A stretch of 64,000 nt of DNA from Amaranthus tricolor (Eukaryota; Streptophyta; Magnoliopsida; Caryophyllales; Amaranthaceae), in NCBI RefSeq assembly GCF_026212465.1, contig NC_080051.1:18813405-18877404 (forward strand). The letters run 5' to 3'. A program made the translations under genes and the position numbers. The notes under the pieces were generated by a model, which was given only the letters and a program-made list of their open reading frames with translations, had not been told where the DNA came from and made no database searches. Shown in pieces: positions 37,307 to 50,500 of this stretch. The stretch's first letter is position 1; each line of letters begins with the position of its first letter.

Positions 37307-38920
37307 GTAGTATCATTTCTTTGCTCTAGCAATTTCATTGTAGTTAACTTACGCGGTATTCATATGGCCACAATGAAAGACATGTCTATGAATTTTGCAA
37401 AGCATGAAAAGTTCAAAGGGGTAGATTTAAAAAGAAAATCGGTACTTATGCTGACAACACTCAAGATCGATAATAGGGCACACTTTTTGTTCCTAAAAAT
37501 TAGAAATACCACTAAATTGGCAAATAAAACTTTATCCAATTATACAGAGGGACATAAACTATGTCGTCATCATCACTTATAAAAGCTATAATCAGAGTTT
37601 GTAGACGGATGGTCTAGAATAGGATGGAAAATAAAAGATGGATAATGACAAATCGTACCCTTTTCAAAGGAGATAAGAAGATTGCGACCATTAAGAACAC
37701 TCGGTTATAAAAAGACTAGCAAATTTTGTACAAGTAATAAAGTGGAAATAAAATCTTTTGTGATGTGGAGGTGTGCAATTCAAATAATATTAAACCAACC
37801 TAAAATTGAGCCGATAAAAATAATTTCAAAGTTATACAAAGTATTAACTATGTAGTAGATTAGAGTATGACCTAACCTAAAATATTTGACCATATTTCTG
37901 CCTCGATAATCCAAATTAACATTTCTATTAATAGAAATTTCACCTTCTGACTTCAAGATCACAAGTTTGTTTCCTATTACCTCGGTTCCAAGGGATCAGG
38001 TAGCCCTTACAAAGATGACTAATGTAACCTAAGCGTTCACCTTACGATCAACAATGGTAAAGCCTAATGTCAAAATCATTCACCTTACGAATAACAAAGA
38101 TGGTAAAATATTTGGTTCATTTTATTTAGAAAAGGTCAAGAAATGATGTGTTTTTCAAAACCATAAAAACAATATGCAAGTATTAATATGATGATAATTG
38201 ATAAACAAATCGAAAATTTTGATTACTCAGTATCAAGTATTTTGACTCATGAGTCATGACATTAATGAGTACATAGAAATATAGAATTTCGTTTTAATAT
38301 TGTACGAATACAAAGTTTGAGAATAAAAGGTTAATGACATAGTACCATAAATTGTTCTATGAGACAGTCACACCGTAACAAGCATTCTATATATAAGTTA
38401 AATAGTCCAACTAATATAAATCTTTAGCATATAAGCTTCTTATTTTTAACACGTCTCATAGAGAGATGGTATCTCATAAGAATAGCTTCATATAGTACAA
38501 ATCTTTCACTCTTAAAAGGTTAGTGCACCAAATTTTCTCCATTGTTAGGCATATTAGTACTTCATTAAACAAGTAACCTAGAAATACCACATAAGAGTAG
38601 TACATACCATGTTAGTCACATAAGTTATAGCCATAAGATTAGGTCATTAATCCATGTTTCCATCTCGTTCTCGTACATGTTTACTTAAGACCTCAGCCTT
38701 ATTCCTAACACACACAACCCTCCCAAAGCTTCTTTCAAGCAAAAGGCAGAGCAATGAAGCTAAGTATAATGTACACAGCACGAAATACACTAGACTTTGT
38801 CGAACCCACTAAGTTATGACAATAAATGGTCAGTTTCCAAGACCGAAATAAGAGGTACACAATGGAGACACAATAGTCATCAAAGTCACTAAAGCTGGGA
38901 AATACGAGATCTTAAATGGG
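37307..38920. other. Intergenic, no gene seen
   Basis: AT-rich DNA between the MITE and the laccase relic. The frame at 37241-37582 overlaps the MITE edge and has no recognisable domain. Apart from the small foldback at 38351-38485 I see nothing to report. Confidence 0.5.
38351..38485. repeat. Small foldback sequence
   Basis: GTTCTATGAGACAGTC and, on the complement of the right side, CTTATGAGATACCATC/CTATGAGACG form short inverted arms around an AT-rich centre. Probably an old MITE. Confidence 0.35.
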
Positions 38921-38924
38921 ACTA

Positions 38925-39407
38925 TACCCTAAATTGAAGTTTGGATCTCACGTACAAATTGTTTTACTGAACATTAACATCTCCTCAATCGAAGATCACC
39001 CGGTGCATCTCCAATTCTCCATGGCAACCAGTGCTTTGTCGTTGGCAACAGCAGAGGTAACTTCGATACACAAAGAATCCTGCTAACATTAATCTGGTTG
39101 ACCCCAGTACGAAACACAATTGGAGCAACACCAGGAGATTGGGCTGCCATTAGATTTGTGGCTGATAACCCAGATAACATATAAGCAAGTTAAATTTTAT
39201 ACATTCTCTACATCACTGCTTCATAAACATTCTTTAGTATTAAGTGTTTCTAAAATTTACTCTATACTGTTTGTTACAGGAATTTGGCTTATGCACTGTC
39301 ATATTGATGTTTATATTGGTTGGGGTTTGGCTATGGCCTTCTTGGTTGAGAACGGCTTTGATGAACTATATTCCAATCAGGCTCCTGCACCTGAGCTTCC
39401 TCAGAGT
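38925..39407 (+). pseudogene. Laccase (multicopper oxidase) pseudogene, 3' end
   Basis: Laccases are secreted copper enzymes that oxidise phenols such as lignin monomers. The plus strand shows KFGSHVQIVLLN ... EDHPVHL, then [42 protein letters not shown], and in a last exon (from 39281) [20 protein letters not shown] to PELPQS and TGA. HPVHL and HCHID are copper-ligand motifs. An 8-bp insertion after HPVHL shifts the frame, two further shifts surround NINLVDP, and the last intron starts AT instead of GT (CCCAGATAAC). The upstream two-thirds of a laccase are absent, so this is a dead fragment although its last exon is intact. Confidence 0.88.
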
Positions 39408-39842
39408 TGAGATCGATAAATAAAACTCACATCAAATCTGCTGTACTTGGAATGAATGTATGGTTTTCCAAATCACAAGCCTAAGAGAAATACATCATCT
39501 ATTTTCATCTTTTACACGGTAGAACAAGGTAAAAGAAGGCAGCACTAACCAGATGATCTTGCCAGCGTACTACATGACTTCTATTTTAATGTAAAGTGTT
39601 CAAAAGTCCGCTCATCTTGTATGTTTTTATATTACATCTCTTGCTAAGAATCTTTATACTCACATTTGAACTAAAAAGATGAAATCAAAACAAAGCAAAA
39701 AGAATCCCGAGCATAAACTATGAAGAAAAACGTAATACATTCAAACAATATCAATAAGACAATAAGATCAATTATTCCTACAAGACTGTTGCAAATAACC
39801 ACAAGACTCACAAAATTCTGTACAGAAAAGCCTCCCACTTAA
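39408..39842. other. Gap between laccase relic and SWC6
   Basis: The laccase relic and SWC6 converge here. The right part is probably the 3' UTR of SWC6 (minus strand). No gene is visible. Confidence 0.5.
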
Positions 39843-40913
39843 TCAAGCAACAAACTTTAAACAACGAGTATCATTGTGTATGTTCTGACACCGGATACAG
39901 CAAAATCGCATGCCGCACCTCACACATGTGTAATTAGCAGTATACCCGCAAACGGTGCAGAAATTTCGACGAGACACTATACTTGGAGGTCCTACAGCTG
40001 CCCTCAAATAGTTAGGTACATGAGGAGGCATTGCCTCCAGATTTGCCTGTTTCCACCATTAAAGAACAACAATTTTGTCAGCAATGTTCCACATACTCAT
40101 GGCAATAAACTAGAATTTTAAAATCCTAGAAGTTAATTAACAGAGCAGGAGTAGCTTTTTATTCTTTTTCCATCCCAGCAATTAGCAAGTTAATAAGCAT
40201 TTTTACTTGTAGTAGAGAGTCAAGACATTTTTAGAGTAAAGATATTTAGCAATTAAGTATCACTTTCTCACCTCATGAACTAGCTCAAGAAATGTTCTAG
40301 GAGCTTTCCTTGCATTTTCTCGTGCTTTTCCTTGACGAGTTTTTCGCTTCATATTCATAGACTGCTTCTTCTGTATATAAGCTGCCATTGCCAACATCCA
40401 TAGTTTCTAAAAATATATTTCTTATACAAGGTGAATGAAATTATAACGCATAACTAATAATCAATCACATTGCAAATCGATAACTAATCTTAATTAGCGG
40501 CGTATAACATAAATCCGAAGGATTTCTCCAATCTCCCCAACTTAATTTAGGTCGAATAATTTCGATTTCAAGATATAAACCTAATATGGCAATAACCAAA
40601 CAAACCTTCATCTTCGTCATCAAGAGAAGCTTCATCATCGTCGTTGATTTCGGCCGTTTCTACTCCGCCATTATCATTTTCCAGAGCTTCAAGCCTTGCT
40701 AAAGCAGCCTACAAAAACAACAAGATCCATTTTTTCAGAATTTTATTCTCTGATAAAGGTACTTCATTCGAAAACAAATAATTTCAGTGAGATAATAGTG
40801 TAATTAACCTGAGTTCGATTATCGGAGCTAGCAAGAGCAGCCGCCATTTTAGTGGCGACTTTACGAGTTCTTGACGACATTCGTCGGAGTGCGCCGGAGA
40901 TTTCGTCATCCAT
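39843..40913 (-). CDS. SWC6: SWC6/SEF, HIT zinc finger subunit of the SWR1 complex
   Basis: SWC6 (SEF in Arabidopsis) is a nuclear subunit of SWR1, which loads H2A.Z into nucleosomes and affects flowering time and development. Four exons on the minus strand: 40913-40809, 40708-40606, 40381-40272, 40046-39843. They sum to 522 nt, 173 aa, near the Arabidopsis length. The N-terminus has SSRTRKVATKMAAAL and ARLEALENDNG, followed by an acidic stretch, KRKTRQGKAREN, and ARKAPRTFLELV. The HIT zinc finger follows at the C-terminus: FCTVCGYTANYTC, CGMRFC, RCQNIHNDTRCLKFVA. Exon 3 is read from the AG just before CTTATATACAG, which alone keeps the frame. All introns are GT-AG and no defect is seen. Confidence 0.95.
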
Positions 40914-41990
40914 CGCCAGAAACTGTGTTCAAAATGAAAAGCCTAACGAATTCATCGGAAAAGTTGAAATAAATTGTGGAAGTTTGTTAAGTTAGCGATA
41001 TAAAACCCCAATAGAAGTGGCTTCAACGTTGATGATTTTATTAGAATAATGGGTTATTAGCACTAAGCACTATGCTAGTTCAAAATCGGATATTGAATTG
41101 ATTCGAATTCGAAAAATCGGACATCTGTTTTCCAAATGGTGAAAATCATGATTTGAATCCGATCTGAAAAAACTAGATATCCGGATCAAGGTTGGGAAGG
41201 GGTAGAGAGAGATTGGGGAAGAAGGGTTTAATTGGGGGTAAATGGGTAATTAGGTTAGATTATAAATTTAATTGAAAGTCGAAGGTCATTTAGTCATTTA
41301 GCAGGTCATCCGGTGAAATTGCTGTATGGATGTCGTGTTTGGTAATTTGAAGGCTTTTGTTTATATAAAAAAAAAAACTTCAACACTGTTTATTCAAAAA
41401 TGACTAAACTTCAAAGCTGTAAATGGTAAATAATCCTCTTAAATATGGTAAATTACTTTGTTTATAATTGTCAAGTAAACTAGAATCAACCACTAATATT
41501 CATCCATATGGAGAGACTATGTGAGGACCAAATTAAATTTTTTTAATATTTGAATAGATTGTACTCTCTTTGTTTTTTTTTATTTTTCTCGTATTTTTTG
41601 CATAATTTTCAAGCAAATATTTCTTTACTTTTTTATTAAGACGATCATAATGAGATCTCACTTGAATATATATAATCTTCTATGTATATCTCTAAAATCT
41701 TAATTAATTTCTCTTTTCTTAAAAGTGAAATATTCTAAATTAACTTAAAAAACATTGGAGAATTAAAGAGAATATGATGATATGATATTCTATCAATATC
41801 AAACGACCATTTGTGTTTATTTGGCATAATTGTTAGGGAGTTAAACGTGCGTAAATTCTGTTATCAGAGTATTGATTGAGTAACGTTCAAAAAAATAAAC
41901 TACTAATGATGGACTTGGTGTTAATAAAATTAAATCATGGAATTAGCAATTTATTTTATGCAATTTCATAATTATATTTTCATAAATTTT
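40914..41990. other. SWC6 upstream region
   Basis: This holds the SWC6 5' UTR and promoter on the minus strand. No convincing TATA box can be singled out. No other gene seen before the tandem array begins near 42.0 kb. Confidence 0.45.
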
Positions 41991-42102
41991 TACTTGAGAC
42001 CGTTTTTATAAGAGACGCGTCTCAAATAAACCGGTCCATTATTATTTAGAAAAATAACTATCAAAAAAACGCACGATATATACTCCTATTTGGAGTTTGT
42101 GT

Positions 42103-42283
42103 TATAACCGATTGAAGTTGGTATTATAACCTATTATATTTGGTATCTCCAAATAGGTTATAATATCAACTTTAATAGGTTATAACACCAACTCCAAATA
42201 CCAACTTTAATAGATTATAATACCAACTTTAATAGGTTATAATACCAACTTCAATAGGTTATAACACCAACTCCAAATAGACT
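42103..42283. repeat. Foldback block of 22-bp motifs (unit 1); also in other units
   Basis: Copies of AGGTTATAATACCAACTTTA occur in both orientations: complement-oriented GTTGGTATTATAACC on the left, four to six forward copies on the right. The block can form a long hairpin. Equivalents are at 44301-44493, 47584-47673, 47850-48033, 50888-51050, 55703-55885 and 58727-58898. Confidence 0.85.
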
Positions 42284-42824
42284 CAACCGCACGTGTCAGT
42301 TTTCAAATTTATTTTTTTTAATTATTGGGCCTGAGCATGGAGAGCCATTTCTTAAAAAAACGTTCGGTCAGGAGAGGCGCTGTTATATTTTTGGTTAATA
42401 ATAGTTAAATTAAGTCCTCTAATTCTAACTTAATGTGGTAATGGAAGATGTCACAATAAAACTATCATAATTAATTAACATTTAACATAATAAATAAAGA
42501 TTGTGAACATCATGCTAGGTATTCATACGCATAATAATCAGAAAACGGACTATCACTCTCAAGGATTAAAAAAAAACATAATTGTGACAAAAAACAAAAT
42601 AGTGTGCACATTTGCACAATGAATTTATCTCCTTTATCGTATTTTAAGTGTTCATCTTATGTTATCTTGTTCACTTTCAAATTATTATCTACTAAATAAA
42701 TGCAAAAATTAACATAAATAATGAAAATAATAATAATCATATCTCATTCATTTCATTTAATTCGATCCTTAACAAAGTCAATTTTAAATTATTATCATCT
42801 AATAATATTTAGAATAAATGCGTG

Positions 42825-43039
42825 CTAACATTCACATAAGCAATGACAAAAATGGTTTGGAGGGGGTTGCTGCAAAACTTTGCATGTTCCACCTTTTGAG
42901 CAGTTGCTTGATGTACACATTTCACTACACTTTTCTTCACTCTTTTCACCGGGAATACATTCCCCAATATGATTGTCATGACAACATGTCAGTTTAATTT
43001 GACCGAGAACAAAGTTTTTTAGTTGCTCATGTACTCGAC
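42825..43039 (-). pseudogene. Defensin-like gene copy 1, exon 2 only
   Basis: Same family as copy 2. The mature-peptide exon is open (RVHEQLKNFVLGQ ... TCCHDNH ... KCSEMC ... GGTCK ... CHCLC), but exon 1 with the signal peptide is deleted. The usual stop codon TAA is changed to GAA, so the frame adds Glu-Cys before TAG. Without a signal peptide it should not be secreted. Confidence 0.8.
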
Positions 43040-44295
43040 CTGCAAATATTATAGTCAAAATCAGTAAGTAAGAATATAGAGTATCTAGAAATGTATTATA
43101 ATATAAAATATTTCTTAGAAAAAATATTCCAATACAAATTCTCCTAAAGACATTTTTATTTATAGATGAATCCAATATCTCAAATAAATATTGCTATATA
43201 TATTATTAACTTACCAAATATCACAAATATTATATTGTATATATGTTTACGATTTTCATATCATGTAATTCATGATTAGGGTAGGTAATAATCCACTATT
43301 CCATCGACCATTGCTAAACTTTTTATATTGCGGTAGTTACATTGAATACAAGAAAAGTTTAAAATAAAAAATAAAATAAACAGATATTAGAAATTTTTTT
43401 GTATATATTTGAACCAATAAAAGAAACAAATATTTTAATTGTGAGATTATACGTAAATATTTTTAATTAATAAGATTTAAAGTAATATTGAGGAATGAAT
43501 GATCAATAATATTTTGCTTATTTATAGTATTAATTAATCTTAAATATCAGAAATATTGTATCGCATAAATATAGAAGTAAATATTTAAAATTTTAATATC
43601 ATGTAATTCTTGATTAGGGTAGGTAATCATTCACTCCTTTAGTTATCTTTTGTTAAGTTTCTCATATTGGGTAATTACATTGACTACAAGAAAATTTTTA
43701 ATTAAAAAAAATAAAATATAAAGATATTGAGAATTTTTTGTATATATTTAAACCAATAAAAAAATACAAAGTTTATATTAAAAATTCAAGGTATATCGAG
43801 TATTTAATGATTAACAATATTTTCCTTATTTGGAGTATTAATTAATTCATCTCAAATCAAATAATAATATGCGTTTTAATTAATGACTTGATTGCAGCCA
43901 ATGAATTTACCACATTTATTCGAAAACTTGTAAAATTTAATGACTTCTTAATGTAGTGCTTACGCCGTAGCAATCCACCGTACATATATAAAAATATAGA
44001 AGTGAAGATAATTCCATTATAAATAATGATGATCATAAACTATGAGATAAATTGATTCAAAAATATGTATAAAAAAAATTTATTTCTTGTTATGGGCAAT
44101 AGCAATCAACAAACAATGAGGGAAAATAAAAGAGTAAAAAATAAATAAAGATTTTTGGGTGGGAATAACTATTATAGTTAAAGAAAGAGAGGAAAAGATT
44201 ATTATAATTAAAGAAAGATTGGGAAGGGCTATTATAATTAAAGAAAGCGAGGGAATGAATTAATTAGTGAAATAATTATTAAAAGTAATCTAAAA

Positions 44296-47200
44296 TTTAA
44301 GTTGGTGTTATAACCTATTGAAGTTGGTATTATAACCTACTATAGTTGGTATCTCCAAATAGATTATAATACCAACTTAATAGGTTATAACACAAACTCT
44401 AAATACCAACTTTAATAGATTATAATACCAACTTTAATAGGTTATAATACCAACTTCAATAGGTTATAAAACCAACTCAAAATAGACTCAACCGCACGTG
44501 TGAGTTTTTAAATTTATTTTTTTAAACTATTGGGCCTGGGCATAGAGAGTCATCTCTTATAAAAACGTCCAATCACGAGACGCGCTGTTATATTTTTGGT
44601 TAATAATAGTTAAATTAAGAACTCTAATTCTAACTTAATGTGGTAAGGGAAGATATCACAATAAAATTATTATAATTAATTAACATTTAACATAATAAAT
44701 AAAGATTGTGAACATCACGCTAGAGCTTCATACGCATAATAATGAGAAAACGGACTTTCACTCTCAAGGATTAAAAGAAAACATAATTATGTCAAAAAAC
44801 AAAATAGTGTGCACATATGCAAAATGAATTTATCTCCTTCATCGTATTTTAAGTGTTCATCTTATGTTATCTTGTTCACTTTCAAACTATTATCTACTAA
44901 ATAAATGAAAAAATTAACATAAATAATGAAAATAATAATAATCATATCTGATTCATTTCATTTAATTCGATCCTTAACAATGTCAATTACAAATTATTAT
45001 CATCTAATAATATTTAGAGTAAATGCGTGCTAAAATTAACATAAGCAATGACAATAATGGTTTGGAGGGGGTTGCTCCAAAACTTTGCATGTTCCACCTT
45101 TTGAGTAGTTGCTTGATGTACACATCTCACTACACTTTTCTTCGCTCTTTTCACCGGGAATACATTCCCCAATATGATTGTCATGACAACATGTCAGTTT
45201 AATTTCACCGAGAACAAAGTTTTTTAGTTGCTCATGTACTCGACCTGAAAATATTATAGTCAAAATCTGTAAGTAAGAATATAGAGTATCAAGAAATGTA
45301 TTATAATATAAAATATTTCTTAAAAAAAAAACAAATATATACGAACTTGAGCATAATAAAATATTGACTAGGAGTATAAAGATGATAGTGCTTACTTTCG
45401 GCATCTTTTCTCTACAATCAAAAACATAATTAATCATAATCATATTTTTTTTAAAACAAAATTGGAATGTGTTTGCATCAGTATCAATATTAATAATATA
45501 TGAGTTTATAAAATATACCTTTCACCAATCTTTAAAGTTTACATTATGCTTGTTTTCATAATATTATTTGTTTTATTTATTCAATATTTGTTTAAAAAAT
45601 TATAATTTAGCATATAATATGATGCTCCAAATGTTTTATTTATTGACGTTAATTGTGGATACAAAGAATCAAAAATACAAAAACGAATTGAGTGAATACC
45701 TTTTCAATTCTTCTACAAAGGCTTGTAATTTTTCTAAACAACCAAATCTTATGCTTCTATTTTCTTAGAGAAATTATTCCAATACAAATTCTCCTAAAAA
45801 CTTTTTTATTTACAGATGAATCCAATATCTCGAATAATTATTGCGATATATGTTGTTAACTTACCAAATATCACAAATATTATATTGTATATGTTTACGA
45901 TTTTCATATTGTGTAATTCATGATTAGGGTAGGTAATAATTCACTATTCCATCGTCCATTGCTAAGCTTTTTATATTGCGGTAGTTATATTGAATACAAG
46001 AAAAGTTTAAAATAAAAAATAAAATAAACAAATACTGGAAATTTTTTTTTGTATATTTTTGAACCAATAAAAGAAACAAATATTTTAATTGTGAGATTAT
46101 ACGTAAATATTTTTAATCAATAAGATTTAAAGTAATATTGAGTAATGAATGAACAATAACATTTTGCTTATTTATAGTATTAATTATTCTTAAATATCAG
46201 AAATATTATGTCGCATAAATATAGAAGTAAATATTTAGCATTTAAATATCATGTAATTCTTGATTAGGGTAGGTAATGATTCACTCCATTGTTATCTTTT
46301 CTTAAGCTTCTCATATTGGGTAATTACAGTGAATACAAGAAAATTTTAAAATAAAAAAAATTAAAATATAAAGATATTGAGAATTTTTTGTATATATATT
46401 TAAACCATTAAAAGAAAACAATGTTTATAGTAAAAATTTGAGGTTTATTGAGTATTGAATGATCAACAATATTTTCCTTATTTGTAGTATTCATTAATTC
46501 ATCTCAAATCAAATAATAATATGCGTTTTAATTAATGACTTGATTGCAGTCAATGAATCTACCACATTTATTCGAAAACTTGTAAAATTCAATCACCTCT
46601 TTATTTAGTGCTTACACCGTAGCAATCCTTCGTATATACATCAAAATATAGAAGTGAAGATAATTCCATAATAAATAATGATGATCATAAACTATGAAAT
46701 AAATTGATTCAAAAATATATAAAAAAAAATTTATTTCTTGTTTTGGGCAATAGCAATCAATTAACAATGAGGAAAAAAAAGGTAGAAAATAAATAAATAT
46801 TTTTGGGAGGGAAGAACTATTATATTTAAAGAAAGAAAGGGAAGGATTATTATAATTAAAGAAACAAAGGGAAGGACTATTATAATTAAAGAAAGAGAGG
46901 GAAGGAATTAATTAGTGAAATAATTACTAAAAATATTCTAAAATTTAGGCAATTTTTAATGTGGATGATAAATCGACAATCTATCTTTCTATCGATACAA
47001 TATACTAATGAAAAAAAAATTTTTAATTAGTGAAAACTATATCGTAATAAATGATGATGATCATAAACTATGAGATAAATTGATTCAAAAATATATAAAA
47101 AAAATTTATTTCTTGTATTGGGCAATACCAATCAACAAACAATGAGGGAAGGAATTAATTAGTAAAATAATTAGAAAAAATAATCTAAAATTTTAGGCAA

Positions 47201-47579
47201 TTTTATTTTAATGTGGATGATAAATCGACAATCTATCTATCTATTGATACAATATACTAATAAAGAAACAATTTTTAATTAGTGAAATATGTTAGATTAA
47301 ATTTGGTTAATTAAATATTTACAAAAGATTTTAAAACTATATCTTATTTACTAATTTTTACCATATATAATCAATTAAGACATATAGCATCTTTTAATTA
47401 CAATGGAGATAACATATTAATTATTTATGAAAAAAAATATTTTTCATCAAAATATTTTGTAATAATTTAAGAAAAAAAAAAAAAACTAATTTTGAAATAA
47501 TTTTTTTTATAGATAATCATGTATATTACTTACATGGCTATATTAAGAAAAATACAAGTTAAATAGATTACACATTAAT
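44296..47579. repeat. Array unit 2
   Basis: Contains the foldback block (44301-44493), an intact defensin-like gene (45036-45404), the double sub-block (45870-46520) and the GAAAGAGAGGGAAGG minisatellite (about 46805-46905). It also has an extra partial duplication of the unit end (46950-47300). Confidence 0.85.
45036..45404 (-). CDS. Secreted defensin-like cysteine-rich peptide, copy 2 (intact)
   Basis: Two exons on the minus strand: 45404-45347 (signal peptide MPKVSTIIFILLVNILLC) and 45244-45036 (mature part), joined by a 102-bp GT-AG intron with phase 1; product 88 aa. The mature part has nine Cys spaced CC-x7-C-x9-C-x3-C-x10-C-x11-C-x-C-x-C. CxxxC (CSEMC), GxC (GGTC) and CxC (CHC) fit the plant defensin-like fold; such genes often act in defence or pollen-pistil signalling, but this one's role is unknown. 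One position that is Cys in copies 1 and 3 is Tyr here. An in-frame upstream ATG could add 13 residues. GTTTATAAAATATACC (45505-45520) reads as a TATA-like box on the minus strand. Confidence 0.75.
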   Translation of the reverse strand: MPKVSTIIFILLVNILLCSSSYIFVFFLRNILYYNTFLDTLYSYLQILTIIFSGRVHEQLKNFVLGEIKLTCCHDNHIGECIPGEKSEEKCSEMCTSSNYSKGGTCKVLEQPPPNHYCHCLC

Positions 47580-50500
47580 TATTTAAGTTGGTGTTAAAAC
47601 CTATTTAAGTTGGTATTATAACCTACTATGGTTGGTATCTCCAAATAGGTTATAATACGAACTTTAATAGGTTATAACATATTAATTATTTATGAAAAAA
47701 AATTATTTTCATCACAATATTTTGTAATAATTTAAGAAAAAAACAATAATTTTGAAATAGTTTTTTTTATAGATAATCACATATATTACTTACATGGCTA
47801 TATTAAAAAAAATATACGAATTAAATAGATTACACATTAATTATTTAAGTTTGTATTATAACCTATTGAAGTTCGTATTATAATCTACTATAGTTGGTAT
47901 CTCCAAATAGGTTATAATACTAACTTTAATAGATTATAACACCAACTCCAAATATCAACTTTAATAGGTTTTAATACCAACCTTAATAGGTTATAACACC
48001 AACTTATATAGGTTATAAAACATATTCCAAATAAACTCAACCGCACGCGTCTGTTTTTAGATTTTTTGTTTTAATTATTGGGCCTGGGCCTAGAGAACCA
48101 TTTCTTATGAAAAAACGTTCAGTCCGAAGAGACGCTGTTATATTTTTGTTTAAAATTAGTTAAATAAAGTCCTCTAATTCTAACTTAAAGTGGTAAGGGA
48201 AGATGTAACAATAAAATTATCATAATTAATCAACATTTAACATAATAAATAAAGATTGTGAACATCACGCTAGGTATTCAAGTATATAAATAACATAATT
48301 ATGCAAAAAAAAAATATAGTGTGCACATTTGCACAATAAATTTATCTCCTTCATTTTATTTTAAGTGCTCATCTTATGTTATCTTGTTCAGTTTCAAATT
48401 ATTATCTACTAAATAAATGCAAAAATTAACATAAATAATAAAAATAACAATAATCATATCTCATTCATTTCATTTAATTTGATCCTTAACAAAGTTAATT
48501 TCAAATTACTATCATCTAATAATATCTAGAGTAAATGCGTGCTAACATTAACATAAGCAATGACAATAATGCGTACTCCAAAACATTGCATGTACACCTT
48601 TTGAGCAGTTGCTTGCTGTACACCTTTCATGGCACTTTTCTTCACTCTTTTCACCGGAAATGCATTTTTCAATATGATTGTCATGATAACATGTCAATTT
48701 AGTTTCTCTGCGAACAAAGTTTTTTAGTTGCCCATGTACTCGACCTGCAAATATTATAGTCAAAATCAGTAAGTAAGAATATATATAGTATCTAGAAATG
48801 TATTATAATATAAAATGTTTCTTAAAAAAAATCAAATATATACGAACCTGAGCATAATAAAATATTAACAAGGAGTATAAAGATGATAATGCTTACTTTC
48901 GGCATATTTTCTCTACAATCAAAAACATAGTTAATCATAATCATATTTTAAAAAAAAAAATTGGAACGTGTTTGCATCAGTATCAATATTAATAATATGT
49001 GAATTTATAAAATAAAGCTTTCAACGATGTTTAAAGTTTACATTATGCTTGTTTCAATAATATTATTTGTTTTATTTATTCAATATTTGTTTACAAAATT
49101 GTAATTTAGCATATAATACGATGCTCCAAATGTTTTATTTATTGACGTTAATTGTGGATACAAAGAATCAAAAATACAAAAACGAATTGAATAAAAACCT
49201 TTTCAATTCTTCTACAAAGGCATGTAATTTCTCTAAACAACAAAATCTTATGCTTTTATTTTCTTAGAGAAACAAAGAATCAAGTAGTATTCAATTTTCT
49301 TACAGAAAATATTCCAATAAAACTTTTCCTAAAGACATTTTTATTTATATATGAATCCAATATCTCAAATAATTATTGCGATATATATTATTAACTTACC
49401 AAATATCACAAATATTATATTGTATTTGTTTACGATTTTCATATCATGTAATTCATGATTAGGGTAGGTAACAATTCACTATTCCATGGTCATTTGCTAA
49501 GTTTTTCATATTGCGGTAATTACATTGAATATAAGAAAAATTTAAAATAAAAAATAAAATAAACAGATATTTGAAATTTTTTTATATATATTTGAACCAA
49601 TAAAAGAAACAAATATTTTATTTGTGAGATTATACGTAAATATTTTTAAATAACAAAGATTTAAAGTTATATTGAGTAATCAATGATCAATAAAATTTTG
49701 CTAATTTATAGGATTAATTAATCTTAAATATCAGAAATATTACATCGCATATATATAGAAGCAAATATTTAGCATTTTAATATCATGTAATTTATGATTA
49801 GGGTTGGTAATGATTCACTTCTTTGTTATCTTTTGTTGAGCTTTTCATATTGGGTAATTACATTGAATACAACAAAATTTTAAAATAAAAAAAAATAAAC
49901 TATAATGATATTGAGAATTTTTTGTATATAATTAAAGCAATAAAAGAAAACTAGGAAGCTTATAGTAAAAATTCGAGGTATATCGAGTATTGAATGATCA
50001 AAAATATTTTTCTTATTTGTAGTATTAACTAATTTATCTCAAATCAAATAATAATATGCGTTTTAATTAATGACTTGATTGCAACCAATGAATTTATCAT
50101 ATTTATTCGAAAACTTGTAAAATTCAATGACTTCTTTATGTAGTGCTTACGCCATAGCAATCCACCGTATATATATATCAAAATATAGAAGTGAAGATAA
50201 TTCCATAATAAATAATGATGATCATAAACTATGAGATAAATTGATTCAAAAATATATAAAAAAAATGTATTTCTTATTTTAGGCAATAGCAACCAACAAA
50301 CAACGAGGGAACAAAATTAGGGTAGAAAATAAATAACGGTTTTTGGGTGGAAAGAACTATTATAGTTAAAGAAAGAGAGAGAAAGATTACTATAATTAAA
50401 GAAAGAGAGGGAAGGGCTATTATAATTAAATAAAGAGAGAGAAGGAATTAATTAGTGAAATAATTATTAAAAATAATCTAAAATTTAGGCAATTTTTAAT

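Larger units (their letters stand above)
41999..44295. repeat. Array unit 1
   Basis: First of seven tandem units. It has the foldback block (42103-42283), the shared GTTATATTTTTGGTTAATA stretch, a defensin-like exon 2 (42825-43039), and the two diverged ~330-bp sub-blocks with GATTAGGGTAGGTAAT. About 0.5 kb is missing compared with other units: exon 1 and its upstream region are gone, with TTCTTA at the joint near 43110. Confidence 0.85.

Noticed and set aside
46805..46905. CRISPR-like spacing of GAAAGAGAGGGAAGG repeats
   Set aside because: Plant nuclear DNA; units are about 30-bp tandem minisatellite copies without unique spacers.
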